Assembly (NCBI RefSeq): GCF_019429565.1
Contig: NZ_JAHXSA010000001.1
Span: 1,607,390-1,671,389 of the forward strand
DNA from: Schaalia sp. ORNL0103
GTDB lineage: Bacteria; Actinomycetota; Actinomycetes; Actinomycetales; Actinomycetaceae
Reading direction: 5' to 3'
DNA: 64,000 nt
Shown: positions 1 through 10,141 of the stretch, in pieces
Numbering within the stretch: position 1 is the stretch's first letter
How the letters are laid out: each line of letters opens with the position of its first letter
Program-made: the position numbers and the translations under genes
Notes under the pieces: model-generated
Databases searched by the model: none
What the model saw: only the letters and a program-made list of their open reading frames with translations
Told to the model about the DNA's origin: nothing

Positions 1-738
1 CAGCTCGGGGGTGCCGAGCCCGTTGTTACGGCCGCTGTAACCGGCGTTCTGCCAAGCGGTGGTTGAGGCCTTGAGGTAGTCCTCGGCGGCGTTGAGCGGG
101 AAGGTGTCGATGACGTCGGAGGGGACACCCACCTCGGCGGCGATCGTCTTGACCTGCTTCCAGGAGGCCTCGAGGTTCTGGACGACGGTGCCGTTGGACG
201 CCTGGTACTGGCTGGCGAAGTAGGCGAGCAGCGCGTGGTGGAAGTCCACCCACTTATCGGGCGCCTTCTGGGCGACGATCAGCGAGGCGCTGGTCGCGGG
301 CTTCAGGTAGTCCATGTTGACGGTGATGACCGGCTGGAGCTCGAGGTTGTAGTGCCCCTGGGCTGCCCAGGTGGTGAGGTCCTTGCCGGCGGCGACATCG
401 AGGTCGGCGCACACGTGGCAGGTGTAGTCGAAGTATTCGGTGAGAGTGGGCAGGTTCGGGTCTGCCTCGGTGACGACGCCATTCCCGTTGACGATGACCG
501 GTCGGCCGTCGGCGTAGATGCCGAGGACGTCGGAGGCGTCGACGTTGCGCGCGGCGTTGACCTGCGCCTGCTGCTTCCAGATCACGCCGCCGACGGCTGC
601 GACGACCGCGAGGACGATCGCGGCGACGGCGGAGATGACGATGATGCGGGTGCGGCGGTCAGCGCGCTCCTGCGCCTGGCGCATCTGCGCGGCTTTGGCG
701 CGCACGGGGTCGACGGCCGGCTTCTTCTTCTGAGCCAT
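1..738 (-). CDS. Membrane-anchored thioredoxin-fold (DsbA-like) oxidoreductase, partial
   Basis: The frame runs off the left edge, so the C-terminus is missing; 246 codons are visible. It starts at ATG 738 with an AGGTGAG-like ribosome site. The first ~30 residues are charged (MAQKKKPAVDP onward), followed by a single membrane segment rich in Ile/Val/Ala at about residues 32-53. An extracytoplasmic thioredoxin-fold region follows, with a CHVC motif inside 'FDYTCHVCADLD'. This CxxC and its setting match DsbA/DsbG-like thiol-disulfide proteins of actinobacteria, which form disulfides in exported proteins. That role is inferred from family. The kinase gene ends about 60 bp upstream on the same strand, so co-transcription is possible. 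The partner reductase or VKOR-like protein is not in view. Confidence 0.8.
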   Translation of the reverse strand, partial: MAQKKKPAVDPVRAKAAQMRQAQERADRRTRIIVISAVAAIVLAVVAAVGGVIWKQQAQVNAARNVDASDVLGIYADGRPVIVNGNGVVTEADPNLPTLTEYFDYTCHVCADLDVAAGKDLTTWAAQGHYNLELQPVITVNMDYLKPATSASLIVAQKAPDKWVDFHHALLAYFASQYQASNGTVVQNLEASWKQVKTIAAEVGVPSDVIDTFPLNAAEDYLKASTTAWQNAGYSGRNNGLGTPEL

Positions 739-798
739 GGACTCACCTTCCGAAAGTAGTTGAATGTTGCAAGAATATCGGGCGCAGCGTGGCCGCGC

Positions 799-2721
799 TT
801 AGTGCGGCAGCCCACCTGTGACGATGAACCACGCACCCGCAAGGAACCCCACACAGCCTACCGCGAGGAGGCCTCGCCCCCAGGCAGGACGCACGGCCGA
901 GCGCAGCGTTGTGGACACACCAACCCTCAGATCGGCAGCAAACGGCATGAGCCAGGCAGTCAGCATCATGAGCGCAGCGAGTGCCCACACGACGATCGTT
1001 CCGCGCGGGTCGCTCAGCCAATAGTCCGTGCGATCAACACCGGTGGATGCGACGACATCGGCAGGCCATGACCACAGGACGCGCCCCTCGCGCGAGTAGG
1101 ACACGAAGGCCCAGATCCCGTACGGAACGAGGCCCCCGACGACGAGGCCAAGCGCGGTCGATAGGATCGAGCGCACCAGCAGGATCGGCGACATGGCGAT
1201 GACGGCCGCAGTGTCACTAGCCTTTGCTCCTCGCAGAATCCGACGACGCGACAGCCAGCGCGACATAGCACCGATCAGACCAAAAGCAGTGAGCGCAATC
1301 CCCACGATCATGGATCCGGTGAGTCCGAAAAGGAAGGGCAAGGAGGCCAGGAGGGCCATCAGCGCACCGCCCGAAATCCACGTCCCCTTCGCCGCGGACG
1401 AGGCCCGCTCCGCCTGAGCGTCGCCCACCCCCATCGCCGGGTTGGGATTCCACTGGGGACCCGCTGTCATCTGCTGTGCGGGGACTCCGGCCTGCAGATA
1501 GGGCTGCTGCCCATAGCCGGGGGCAAAACCGGGATCATACGCGCCCTGCGGACCCGGGTACTGAGGCTGAGCGTAGGGGGCCATGACCTCGGTGGGATCC
1601 GAGTCGTCGACGCGCTGCCAGGTGTCGGTGGCGTCGTCGTGCCAGGCGACTTCCCCGGTGTCATCGGACCAGTCGCCATACCCCTGTGCAACGGACGCGG
1701 TGTCCACCACGTCGGTATGGTCGTTGGCCGCGGTGAACTCCGAGGCGTCGCGGCGCGGGTGCTGCGGATAGGAGACGGCGCGCGCGCCGGAGGCGTCCGG
1801 GCGTTGCCCTGCATCCTCCCACTCGGGAGGCGCGGCGATCTCCTGGGGGTCCGAGTTCACCATCTGCGTGCGCATGCCGGTGTCGAGCAGCTGCGCCCAG
1901 TTCACGGTCACGTAGTCGAGTTCGCCGGGAGCCCACCCGACGGCGCTCATGAGATCGGCAACAATCAGGGAAGGTGACGGACGATCGTCCGGATCGGGGG
2001 CGAGCCCGCCCGCGAGCGCGTCGGCGACCATGGGGTGCAGTCCGGCGAGGTCGGGGTCCCCTTCGAGGACGCGCAGCATCGTTGCGGACACGTCGCCCTT
2101 GCCAAAGGGCGGGCGCCCGGTGGCGCAGGACAGCAGGGTGGCACACCACGCCCACCAGTCCGACTCCTTCGTGGCACCGTGGCCCTGCAGGAGTTCGGGC
2201 GCGGTGTACCCGGCCGTCCCCGACACGAGGCCGGTGCTGGTCAGGTGCTGATCGGAGGTCGCCATCGCGATACCGAAGTCGATGAGGACCGGGCCGCGCG
2301 GCGAACAGATGATGTTGGAAGGCTTAATGTCGCGGTGGATGATGTTCGCGTGATGAACGGCCGCGATCGTGGACGCCAGGTGATAGGACAGGGCGGCGAC
2401 GCCGCGCAGAGGAACCGGCCCGGAGACGAGGATTTCCGCGAGGGTTGGGCCCTCCACGTACTCCGAGACGACGAAAGGCTGGGAGGCCTCGGTTTCCGCA
2501 TCGACAATGTGCGCGACGAAGGGCGAGCGCACAGAGTTCACAGTGCGAGTCTCGCGCTCCAGCCGCTGACGCGACTCCTCCGAGGCGGCCATCGCCGGGT
2601 GCATGGCTTTGAGGGCGACACGCGTGCCGCCCCCGTCTTCGGCGAGCCAGACCGTCCCCGCCCCGCCCGTACCGAGCCGACGGATCAGCCTGTAGCCGCC
2701 CAGTTCCTCGCCTTCTTCCAC
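799..2721 (-). CDS. Membrane Ser/Thr protein kinase (Hanks type)
   Basis: This is a eukaryotic-like kinase of 640 aa. From the start used here, the glycine loop GTGGAGTV is at residues 17-24, the ATP lysine at K38 (VALKAMHP), the catalytic loop HRDIKPSN with D131, the LIDFG metal motif with D148, then a GTAGYTAPE activation segment. A long Pro/Gln/Tyr/Asp-rich linker follows, then four or five membrane segments at the C-terminus. There are no PASTA repeats, so a ligand-sensing ectodomain is not evident. The frame is open upstream to GTG 2760, but GTG 2721 is preferred because a TACGCT hexamer (2728-2733) ends exactly 6 nt before it, the leaderless arrangement seen at many genes here. Substrates are unknown. 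Confidence 0.9.
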   Translation of the reverse strand: MEEGEELGGYRLIRRLGTGGAGTVWLAEDGGGTRVALKAMHPAMAASEESRQRLERETRTVNSVRSPFVAHIVDAETEASQPFVVSEYVEGPTLAEILVSGPVPLRGVAALSYHLASTIAAVHHANIIHRDIKPSNIICSPRGPVLIDFGIAMATSDQHLTSTGLVSGTAGYTAPELLQGHGATKESDWWAWCATLLSCATGRPPFGKGDVSATMLRVLEGDPDLAGLHPMVADALAGGLAPDPDDRPSPSLIVADLMSAVGWAPGELDYVTVNWAQLLDTGMRTQMVNSDPQEIAAPPEWEDAGQRPDASGARAVSYPQHPRRDASEFTAANDHTDVVDTASVAQGYGDWSDDTGEVAWHDDATDTWQRVDDSDPTEVMAPYAQPQYPGPQGAYDPGFAPGYGQQPYLQAGVPAQQMTAGPQWNPNPAMGVGDAQAERASSAAKGTWISGGALMALLASLPFLFGLTGSMIVGIALTAFGLIGAMSRWLSRRRILRGAKASDTAAVIAMSPILLVRSILSTALGLVVGGLVPYGIWAFVSYSREGRVLWSWPADVVASTGVDRTDYWLSDPRGTIVVWALAALMMLTAWLMPFAADLRVGVSTTLRSAVRPAWGRGLLAVGCVGFLAGAWFIVTGGLPH

Positions 2722-2773
2722 GCCCTCAGCGTACCTGGCCCCTCCCCCATCTGCGGCCACCCGCGCGGGGCGG

Positions 2774-2786
2774 CCCCGGCCTCGTC
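2774..2786 (+). repeat. Copy of recurrent 13-mer CCCCGGCCTCGTC (intergenic, unpaired)
   Basis: This is an exact copy of a 13-mer found 11 times in the window. Forward copies are at 2774, 4144, 15865, 30190, 40824, 46135 and 58586; reverse copies are at 4172, 17397, 18714 and 46154. This copy has no good inverted partner, so it is not an obvious terminator. It lies between the kinase and the divergent sugar-ABC ATPase. Confidence 0.85.
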
Positions 2787-2982
2787 CCTAAATGAGACGA
2801 GCGAACACACACTGTCAATCCATCATGTGGCCCGAACTGTACACCCGCGAGCGAGCGTGCTAACTTCGCTATTAGTCGCGCGCGCGGAACGATCCGCGTT
2901 CGCACTCCGTGGGCGAAGACGCTCCACGGTCACCCCACTACGGATCGTCCGGCACGTACCTGCCGGTGGGAAGGAAAACTCC

Positions 2983-4113
<1,131 letters not shown>

Positions 4114-4143
4114 CGCATAGCGCTCACGCACAGCGATAATCGG

Positions 4144-4184
4144 CCCCGGCCTCGTCCACTCGTACCTCCAGGACGAGGCCGGGG
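4144..4184 (+). terminator. Intrinsic terminator after the sugar-ABC ATPase
   Basis: A perfect 14-bp stem (4144-4157 with 4171-4184), 13-nt loop, then TTT. Both arms contain the recurrent 13-mer CCCCGGCCTCGTC in inverted orientation. Confidence 0.9.
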
Positions 4185-4277
4185 TTTCGCTATGCCCACA
4201 TGTGTTCTTGGCCGCGACTAGCGCACATGCCGCGTCGGGGCTATACGCACGGCGCTCGAGATGCGATAATCGTTCTC

Positions 4278-5540
4278 ATGGCTTTGGACATTACGGCGGC
4301 CGCAGTCGACCCCGCCCTTTTGGACCTCCCGTGGGATGTTCCCCTCGAGGAGTGGCCGTCCAACCTACTCGCGGCGCTCCCCCGCGGCATTTCCCGCCAC
4401 ATCGTGCGCTTCGTGAATCTGTCTGGCCGCGTGCTCGCGGTCAAGGAGATCGGTCCGACGGTCGCCCACCACGAGTACGACCGCCTGCGCGACCTGAAGC
4501 GTCTGGATGCCCCGTCCGTCCAGCCGGTCGCCGTCGTCACGGGACGCGAAAGCCCCGAGGGCGAGGAGCTCAACGCGGCCCTCATCACCGAGCACCTGCA
4601 GTTCTCCCTCCCCTACCGCGCGCTGTTCTCCCTGTCGATGCGTGAGGACACCGCGACCCGCCTCATCGACGCGCTCGCCCTCCTCCTCGTGCGCCTCCAC
4701 CTCCTCGGCTTCTACTGGGGCGACGTCTCCCTGTCGAACACGCTGTTCCGCCGCGACGCGGGCGAGTTCGCCGCCTACCTGGTCGACGCCGAAACCGGCG
4801 AACTACACCCCAAGCTCACCCCCGGCCAGCGCGAGTACGACGTCGACCTAGCCCGCACGAACATCATCGGCGAACTCATGGACCTCCAGGCCGGCGGTTT
4901 CTTCCCCGAAGACGCCGACCCGATCGACGTCGGCGACCGCATACGCACCCAGTACGACCTGCTGTGGACCGAAGTCACCGCCGAGGAATCCATTCCCAAC
5001 GAGCAGCGCCAGTACCTCGTCAGTGAGCGCATTCGCCGCCTCAACGACCTCGGTTTCGACGTCGCCGAGCTGCATATGTCCACCGATTCGTCCGGCGAGC
5101 GCCTCGTCATTCAGCCCAAGGTGGTCGACGCCGGTCACCACAACCGCAAGTTCATGCGCCTGACCGGCATGGACGTCGGCGAGCACCAGGCGGCGCGCCT
5201 CCTCGCTGACATCGACGTGTGGCGCGCGACGAACGGCTTCCAAGATCTTCCCCTCGAGGAGGCCGCCCACGAGTGGCTCACCGACGTGTTCGCCCCCGTC
5301 GTGCGTGCGATTCCGCGCGAGCTGGCGGGCAAGCTGGAGCCCGCGCAGCTCTACCACGAGTATCTCGAGCACCGCTGGTACATGGCCCAGCAGGCCGGCC
5401 ACGACGTATCACGAGACGATGCCTTGGCCTCGTACGTGGAGACGATCCTGCCCTCCAAGCGCGACGAGGCCATCCTCATCGAGCCCGCCCCAGGTCGCGC
5501 GTCCATGCTCAGCGCCGAGGCGAACCCCGACCTATGGTGA
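4278..5540 (+). CDS. DUF4032 domain protein, kinase-fold-like
   Basis: A 420-aa cytoplasmic protein of the actinobacterial DUF4032 family. The region 'LGFYWGDVSLSNTLFRR' followed by 'AYLVDAETGELHP' resembles the catalytic and metal-binding segments of small-molecule or lipopolysaccharide kinases, so a phosphotransferase is plausible but unproven. The frame is open further upstream to 4200. ATG 4278 is chosen because a GATAAT hexamer ends 7 nt before it and no ribosome site is visible, so translation is probably leaderless. The next gene, a glycerophosphodiesterase, starts 40 bp downstream on the same strand and has its own ribosome site; the two may be co-transcribed. No substrate can be named from sequence. 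Confidence 0.85.
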   Translation: MALDITAAAVDPALLDLPWDVPLEEWPSNLLAALPRGISRHIVRFVNLSGRVLAVKEIGPTVAHHEYDRLRDLKRLDAPSVQPVAVVTGRESPEGEELNAALITEHLQFSLPYRALFSLSMREDTATRLIDALALLLVRLHLLGFYWGDVSLSNTLFRRDAGEFAAYLVDAETGELHPKLTPGQREYDVDLARTNIIGELMDLQAGGFFPEDADPIDVGDRIRTQYDLLWTEVTAEESIPNEQRQYLVSERIRRLNDLGFDVAELHMSTDSSGERLVIQPKVVDAGHHNRKFMRLTGMDVGEHQAARLLADIDVWRATNGFQDLPLEEAAHEWLTDVFAPVVRAIPRELAGKLEPAQLYHEYLEHRWYMAQQAGHDVSRDDALASYVETILPSKRDEAILIEPAPGRASMLSAEANPDLW

Positions 5541-5580
5541 GGGGGCACAACGCCCCATCCCGTTCACGTTAGGAGCACCT

Positions 5581-6324
5581 ATGTCTGAATTCCCCCGCAT
5601 CTTTGCCCACAGGGGCGCATCCTCGCTGGCTCCCGAGAACACGATCGCCGCGTTCGCCAAGGCCATGGAGGTCGGCGCGCGCTGGTTCGAGTTCGACGTG
5701 GACATCACGGGCGACGGCTCGCTGATCGTCATTCACGACGACACCCTGGACCGCACGACGACGGGGTCCGGCTCGTACTACCAGCTCGGGTTCTCGGACA
5801 TCCGCCGACTCGACGCCGGCCGCTGGTTCTCTGACACGTACCGCTTCGAGCGCATTCCCGAGGCCGCGGATGCCCTCGCATTCGCGCATGCCCAGCAGAT
5901 GGGCGCGAACCTGGAGATCAAACCCTGCGCGGGCGGGGATCGTCTGCGCGAGCGCCTGATCGAGGCCCTGGCCGTCACGCTGGCCGGAGACAAGGTTCCG
6001 TCCCGACTCATCGTCTCCTCCTTCGACCACGACCTCCTCGCGGCCTTCCACGAGGCGTGCCCGACGGTTGCGCTCGGCTGGTTGATCGAGCGCGCCTCCG
6101 AGGAGTGGCGCGAGGGCGCGGCCGCCCTGGGTGCGACAGCGATTCACCCGGGCGTTGAGGGCCTCACCGAGTCCGACGTGCGCGCGATGCGCGACGCGGG
6201 CTTCGAGGTCAACGTGTGGACCGTCAACAACGTCGAGCAGGCTCGCGAGCTGGCCTCGTGGGGCGTCACCGGCATCTTCACGGATCGCCCGCAGGACTTC
6301 CCCGCCGAGGCCCTGAAGGCCTGA
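5581..6324 (+). CDS. Glycerophosphodiester phosphodiesterase
   Basis: A 247-aa GDPD-family enzyme hydrolysing glycerophosphodiesters to glycerol 3-phosphate plus an alcohol. The catalytic set is visible: H10-R11-G in FAHRGASS, E19-N in APENT, metal ligands E37 and D39 in FEFDVD, and the general acid/base H52 in VIHDDTLDRTT; a later 'LEIKP' carries a further metal ligand. The protein is the usual full length for a TIM-barrel cytoplasmic GDPD and has no signal peptide. ATG 5581 follows TAGGAG at a good distance. It probably recycles phospholipid headgroups or teichoic-acid fragments. A 42-bp tandem repeat begins just after its stop. Confidence 0.93.
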   Translation: MSEFPRIFAHRGASSLAPENTIAAFAKAMEVGARWFEFDVDITGDGSLIVIHDDTLDRTTTGSGSYYQLGFSDIRRLDAGRWFSDTYRFERIPEAADALAFAHAQQMGANLEIKPCAGGDRLRERLIEALAVTLAGDKVPSRLIVSSFDHDLLAAFHEACPTVALGWLIERASEEWREGAAALGATAIHPGVEGLTESDVRAMRDAGFEVNVWTVNNVEQARELASWGVTGIFTDRPQDFPAEALKA

Positions 6325-6330
6325 CGAGTG

Positions 6331-6439
6331 CGGGCGCTTCCGCGCCACCACCGACCTGATTTCCTACGAATACGCGCACTTCCGCGCCAGCGTCGACCTG
6401 ATTTCCTACGAATATGCGCACTTCCGCGCCAGCGTCGAC
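6331..6439. repeat. 42-bp tandem repeat, about 2.6 copies
   Basis: Copies begin at 6331, 6373 and 6415; the third is truncated. Each contains CTTCCGCGCC and GATTTCCTACGAATA. It lies between the GDPD stop and a terminator hairpin, outside any gene. Confidence 0.85.
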
Positions 6440-6444
6440 AGACA

Positions 6445-6480
6445 AAGCAGCCGGGGTCGCTCACGCGACCACGGCTGCTT
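6445..6480. terminator. Bidirectional terminator between convergent genes
   Basis: A 16-bp stem with one mismatch (6445-6460 with 6465-6480) and a TCAC loop, between the GDPD gene and the convergent hypothetical gene. Confidence 0.8.
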
Positions 6481-6504
6481 CATACGTATGCGGCGGACGG
6501 CTTC

Positions 6505-7710
6505 CTACGCCTCGCCCGCGCGGCGCGCGAAGCGCTTAGAGACGTGCTTGGCCAGGGACAACTCGGCGATCGAGTCGACGACCATCAGGCCGCCCACGAT
6601 GCCCGCGAAGCGCATCCAGCCCGAGCGCGGCGACGAGGCGCGCACCGCGGCCACAAGCATGCCGGTGCCGACGATGGCCTCGGCGGCGACGGCGGCGTGG
6701 ATGATCCACGGGCGCTCGACGGCCACGGACTCGTAGGAGTTCCACAGGGGCTTCACGACCGACTGCGGCTGTCCCATCATGATGTCGACGCTACGACCAA
6801 TCGCGTTGGAGATGCCGCGAGCCAGGTGCACGGAGACGCCCTCGACGTCCTCGAGGTCAGTGGTGCCCAGGAGGAAGCCGGCGACGGAGCCGGGCAGGCC
6901 GAGGGCGCGCACGACCTTCCACACCGATTCCTCGCCGGTCGTGGCCACGGAGGCCCACAGGGCGTCGGCGTCGGAGCCCGGGACGGCCTCGGCAATCTCC
7001 AGGAGATCGAGACGGTCACCCACGAGATCAATGACCTCGCCGGGCAGCTCCGAGGTGCGGTCGTGTCCGCCGGGGACGATCGCTGCATCCATACCCCAGT
7101 TGTGGGAGATGATGTGCTCGAGGTGATCGTCGGTGACCAGGAATACCTGGAATTCACCGTCCGTCACGGAGAGAGTCACGAGCGGCAGATCACCAAAGTT
7201 CCACCCCTCCTTCTCAGCGGGCAGCTCAGCGAGAAGCGCGCGGTGATCATCGGCGAGCTCGAGGTCACCGAGATCCACGCCCTCAAGGGCCGCGAGGAGC
7301 GGCACGGACGAGGCAGGGGTGCGACCGATCTCGACGATACGAGTCGGGGTGGGTTCGACGGCGGTAGCCTCCTCCTCATCGGAAGGCCAGACCTTGCCCA
7401 GCGGGGAGTCGCCCTCGGGCAGGTGATCGGCGGTTGCGTTGCCGATGCGCACCTCAGCGTCGAACAGAATGGCGAGCTCGTCGGCCAGTTCCGCGGGGGT
7501 GGGGCCGGGAACAACCTCGGTCGAGCCGGCGGGGACAGTGGCGACGCGCTCCTTGTCGACCGCGACGTTCAGGCCAAGCAGCTGGGGCGAGGAGGGGAAC
7601 CACTCGAGCTGGGCAAGGATCGAACGCTCCTTCAGCTCGCCGGCGACCACGCTGGGATCCAGATCGTGGCCGATGATCATGCCTTCAATGCGAGTCCATT
7701 CCTGGGCCAT
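6505..7710 (-). CDS. Hypothetical protein with two C-terminal membrane segments
   Basis: A 401-aa protein I do not recognise. ATG 7710 follows AGGAAGG; an upstream in-frame ATG near 7749 lacks such a site. The first ~310 residues are soluble, acidic and rich in Leu/Glu/Asp/Val, with no catalytic motif I can name. The segment 'HAAVAAEAIVGTGMLVAAV' and a later 'FAGIVGGLMVVDSIAEL' look like membrane helices, so the N-terminal region is probably cytoplasmic. The interior encodes 'RTPASSVP' using a one-mismatch copy of the recurrent 13-mer (7307-7319). It stands alone between a shared terminator and the flotillin promoter region. Confidence 0.75.
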   Translation of the reverse strand: MAQEWTRIEGMIIGHDLDPSVVAGELKERSILAQLEWFPSSPQLLGLNVAVDKERVATVPAGSTEVVPGPTPAELADELAILFDAEVRIGNATADHLPEGDSPLGKVWPSDEEEATAVEPTPTRIVEIGRTPASSVPLLAALEGVDLGDLELADDHRALLAELPAEKEGWNFGDLPLVTLSVTDGEFQVFLVTDDHLEHIISHNWGMDAAIVPGGHDRTSELPGEVIDLVGDRLDLLEIAEAVPGSDADALWASVATTGEESVWKVVRALGLPGSVAGFLLGTTDLEDVEGVSVHLARGISNAIGRSVDIMMGQPQSVVKPLWNSYESVAVERPWIIHAAVAAEAIVGTGMLVAAVRASSPRSGWMRFAGIVGGLMVVDSIAELSLAKHVSKRFARRAGEA

Positions 7711-8029
7711 GTCGCTACCTTCCTGTCCGTGGTGACATCGTCTCACCACTCTATAGTTCCATTGTGTCGCGTAGGTCGCTATTTCGCTCGCCCGCGCGGT
7801 CAGTTACGAGATTTTGTGTTGCTGCGCCTGCCACGATCATCACGGTCCACGCGGCCTGGGTCCAAAGCACATCATTCTTTCAGTATCCGACGCCCGTCAT
7901 TGGGTGGTCCTCGCTGCGGTTCATTCCGCAGTTACCTCATCATACGGCGCGCAAACAGCCGGTTTCAAGAGGCATTGTGCCCTGAACGGCCGAGACGAGG
8001 GAGGCACGAGGCGTCACACATCGACAGGT
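7711..8029. other. Gene-free stretch upstream of the flotillin gene
   Basis: No convincing gene, RNA or repeat was seen. It separates the divergent hypothetical gene from the flotillin promoter at 8030-8058. Confidence 0.5.
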
Positions 8030-8058
8030 TTGAGTCCTTCGTCATACGCTGCTATCCT
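8030..8058 (+). promoter_or_regulatory. Predicted sigma-70-type promoter for the flotillin gene
   Basis: A -35 TTGAGT (8030-8035), 17-bp spacer and -10 TATCCT (8053-8058). The start codon follows about 45-60 bp downstream. Confidence 0.5.
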
Positions 8059-8102
8059 GACCCGTTACGCGGCTCTACGGACAAGGGGGCCGCATCCCTC
8101 AC

Positions 8103-9584
8103 GTGAAAGCAGCTATCATGCCTCTCCTCAGCACCGCAGCAATCGCCGTCGCCGCCACTGTCCTCTTTCTCCTATTCCTGTGGGCGAGCTTCGTCTCCGC
8201 GTCGCCGGGCGAAATTAAGGTGATCTCCGGCCCCCGAGGCCAGCGCGTCCTCCACGGCAAGACGGGCTGGAAGGTCCCCCTGCTGGAGCGCGTGGACACC
8301 ATGACCGCCTCGATGATTTCCGTCGACGCTCAGACCACGGACTTCGTCCCCACGAACGACTACATCAACGTGCGTGTCGACGCCGCCGTCAAGGTCCGTA
8401 TCGCGACCGATGATCCGACGCTCTTCCGCGCTGCGACGCGTAACTTCCTGTACAAGACGACCTCCGAGATTTCCGAGGAGGTGCGCGACACCCTGGAGGG
8501 CCACCTGCGCGCCATCATCGGCCAGATGCGCCTCACCGACATCATCACCGACCGCGCTGCCTTCTCCGAGCGCGTCCAGGAGAACGCGAAGCAGGACCTG
8601 GAGGAGATGGGTCTTGAGATCGTTGCCTTCAACATCCAGAACGTGACCGACCAGAACGGCGTCATCGACAACCTCGGTATCGACAACACCGAGCAGATCC
8701 GTAAGACCGCGGCCATCGCGAAGGCGAACGCCCAGAAGGAGGTCGCGCAGGCGACCGCCGTCGCCCAGAAGGAAGCGAACGACGCACAGGTTGCCTCCCA
8801 GCTTGAGATCGCCCAGAAGCAGACGGACCTCGCCAAGCGCCAGGCCGCCCTGAAGGTCGAGGCCGACACCGAGAAGGCGAAGGCCGACGCCGCCTACGAG
8901 ATCCAGTCGCAGATTCAGCGCCGCGACATCGAGCGCGAGACCGCGCAGGCCGACATCGTCAAGCAGGAGCAGCAGGCCGTCATCAAGGAGAAGGAAGTCG
9001 TCGTCACCAAGCAGGCCCTGCAGGCCGAGGTGAACGCGAAGGCCGACGCCGACCGCTACGCCGCCGAGAAGAAGGCAGACGCGGCCCTGTACGCGCGCCA
9101 GCGCCAGGCCGAGGCCGAGGCGTTCGAGCGCACCAAGAAGGCCGATGCCGACAAGCAGGCCATGCTCGCCGAAGCCCAGGGTATCGAGGCTCGAGGCCGC
9201 GCGGAGGCCTCCGCGATCGGCGCCAAGCTGACGGCCGAGGCCGAGGGCCTCGAAAAGAAGGCCGAGGCCATGACCAAGATGAACCAGGCGGCCGTTCTGG
9301 AGATGTACTTCCGTGCCCTGCCCGAGGTGGCGCGCGCCGTGGCCGAGCCCCTCTCCAAGGTCGAGACGATCACCATGTACGGCGAGGGCAACAACGCCCA
9401 GATGGTCGGCGACATTACGAAGTCGATCAGCCAGATCAACGCGGGCCTGGGCGATTCGCTCGGCCTGGACCTGCAGCAGCTGTTCACGGCGCTCGTGGGC
9501 GCCAAGGTCGTCTCCCCGACGATCTCCGACGCGGTTGCGGAGGGCGTGCGCGACGCCTCCGTCCCGAATCCTCCGCAGGAGTGA
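8103..9584 (+). CDS. Flotillin-like SPFH/band 7 membrane scaffold protein
   Basis: 493 aa. A single N-terminal membrane segment (LLSTAAIAVAATVLFLLFLW) is followed by an SPFH domain (about residues 30-200). Then comes a long Ala/Glu/Lys/Gln-rich coiled coil with repeated 'KADADK'- and 'AEAEA'-type segments (about 200-400), and a C-terminal 'MYFRALPEVARAVAEPLSKV' region typical of flotillins. Such proteins form homo-oligomers that organise functional membrane microdomains. The frame begins at GTG 8103; ATG 8118 is an alternative with GAAAG 8 nt upstream. No NfeD partner is adjacent; the next gene is an unrelated four-helix membrane protein. It ends at a strong terminator. Confidence 0.93.
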   Translation: MKAAIMPLLSTAAIAVAATVLFLLFLWASFVSASPGEIKVISGPRGQRVLHGKTGWKVPLLERVDTMTASMISVDAQTTDFVPTNDYINVRVDAAVKVRIATDDPTLFRAATRNFLYKTTSEISEEVRDTLEGHLRAIIGQMRLTDIITDRAAFSERVQENAKQDLEEMGLEIVAFNIQNVTDQNGVIDNLGIDNTEQIRKTAAIAKANAQKEVAQATAVAQKEANDAQVASQLEIAQKQTDLAKRQAALKVEADTEKAKADAAYEIQSQIQRRDIERETAQADIVKQEQQAVIKEKEVVVTKQALQAEVNAKADADRYAAEKKADAALYARQRQAEAEAFERTKKADADKQAMLAEAQGIEARGRAEASAIGAKLTAEAEGLEKKAEAMTKMNQAAVLEMYFRALPEVARAVAEPLSKVETITMYGEGNNAQMVGDITKSISQINAGLGDSLGLDLQQLFTALVGAKVVSPTISDAVAEGVRDASVPNPPQE

Positions 9585-9701
9585 GCGAGGCTCGCGCACA
9601 ACGCGGGCAGCAGCCACCTGTGAGGCGTGCGCACGAAGCACGCCCGAGCGTGAGGTGCGACCACGCGTGAGGCGGGCTCGCGACACGGACCGCTCGTGAT
9701 A

Positions 9702-9731
9702 CGGGGCGGGATCCTACGGGATCCCGCCCCG
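9702..9731 (+). terminator. Terminator after the flotillin gene
   Basis: A perfect 13-bp stem (9702-9714 with 9719-9731) capped by a TACG tetraloop. Confidence 0.85.
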
Positions 9732-10141
9732 CTGCTATCCCCAGTTTTCCCACCGTCGGTACCCCACCCCGCTATCGGCTTTCCACCCCACTGTCACACC
9801 CTCCTCCCCCATCGGTGCCCTTCTCCACAACCGACGCTCCGCTCCCCCCCCCCCAAAAAAAATCGCACGTAATTTAATCCGGTCACTTTTTGAGATAGCT
9901 AGAAAACGTTGTAATTCCAACAATGCTATTTCATACCTTTAAGTAGCCACGGGGGAATTACGTGCGACGTTGGTGGGAAACCTTCATGTGTCACGATCTG
10001 GCTTCCCGGCGTTACAAGCACCACTAGAATCCAGCCGAACCTAGCGAGAACCTAGAGCAAAGAAGCCACCAAAACCCTCCACACGACGTAGCCACCTACT
10101 TATACTTAAGCATCGAACCCATAGCGAAAGGCTCCCTCCTC
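9732..10141. other. Gene-free stretch containing a 105-bp inverted-repeat element
   Basis: It contains a C12/A8 homopolymer junction (about 9846-9862) directly before the 105-bp element at 9863-9967, then AT-rich sequence leading to the small membrane protein gene. Nothing else was recognised. Confidence 0.6.
9863..9967. repeat. 105-bp element with 12-bp terminal inverted repeats (copy 1)
   Basis: The ends are perfect inverted repeats of TCGCACGTAATT. It has the same length as copy 2 at 42862-42966 and shares blocks with it, such as GGTCACTTTT, AACGTTG, AAGTAGCC and GGAATTACGTGCGA. The centre is partly palindromic. No target-site duplication is evident. It could be a MITE or a REP-like structured repeat. 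Confidence 0.8.

Noticed and set aside
6328..8106. A 592-codon plus-strand open frame over the hypothetical gene
   Set aside because: Antisense shadow of the 6505-7710 gene; the minus-strand gene has a proper ribosome site, start and terminator.
9863..9967. Intact insertion sequence
   Set aside because: Only 105 bp with no room for a transposase; listed as a short inverted-repeat element instead.
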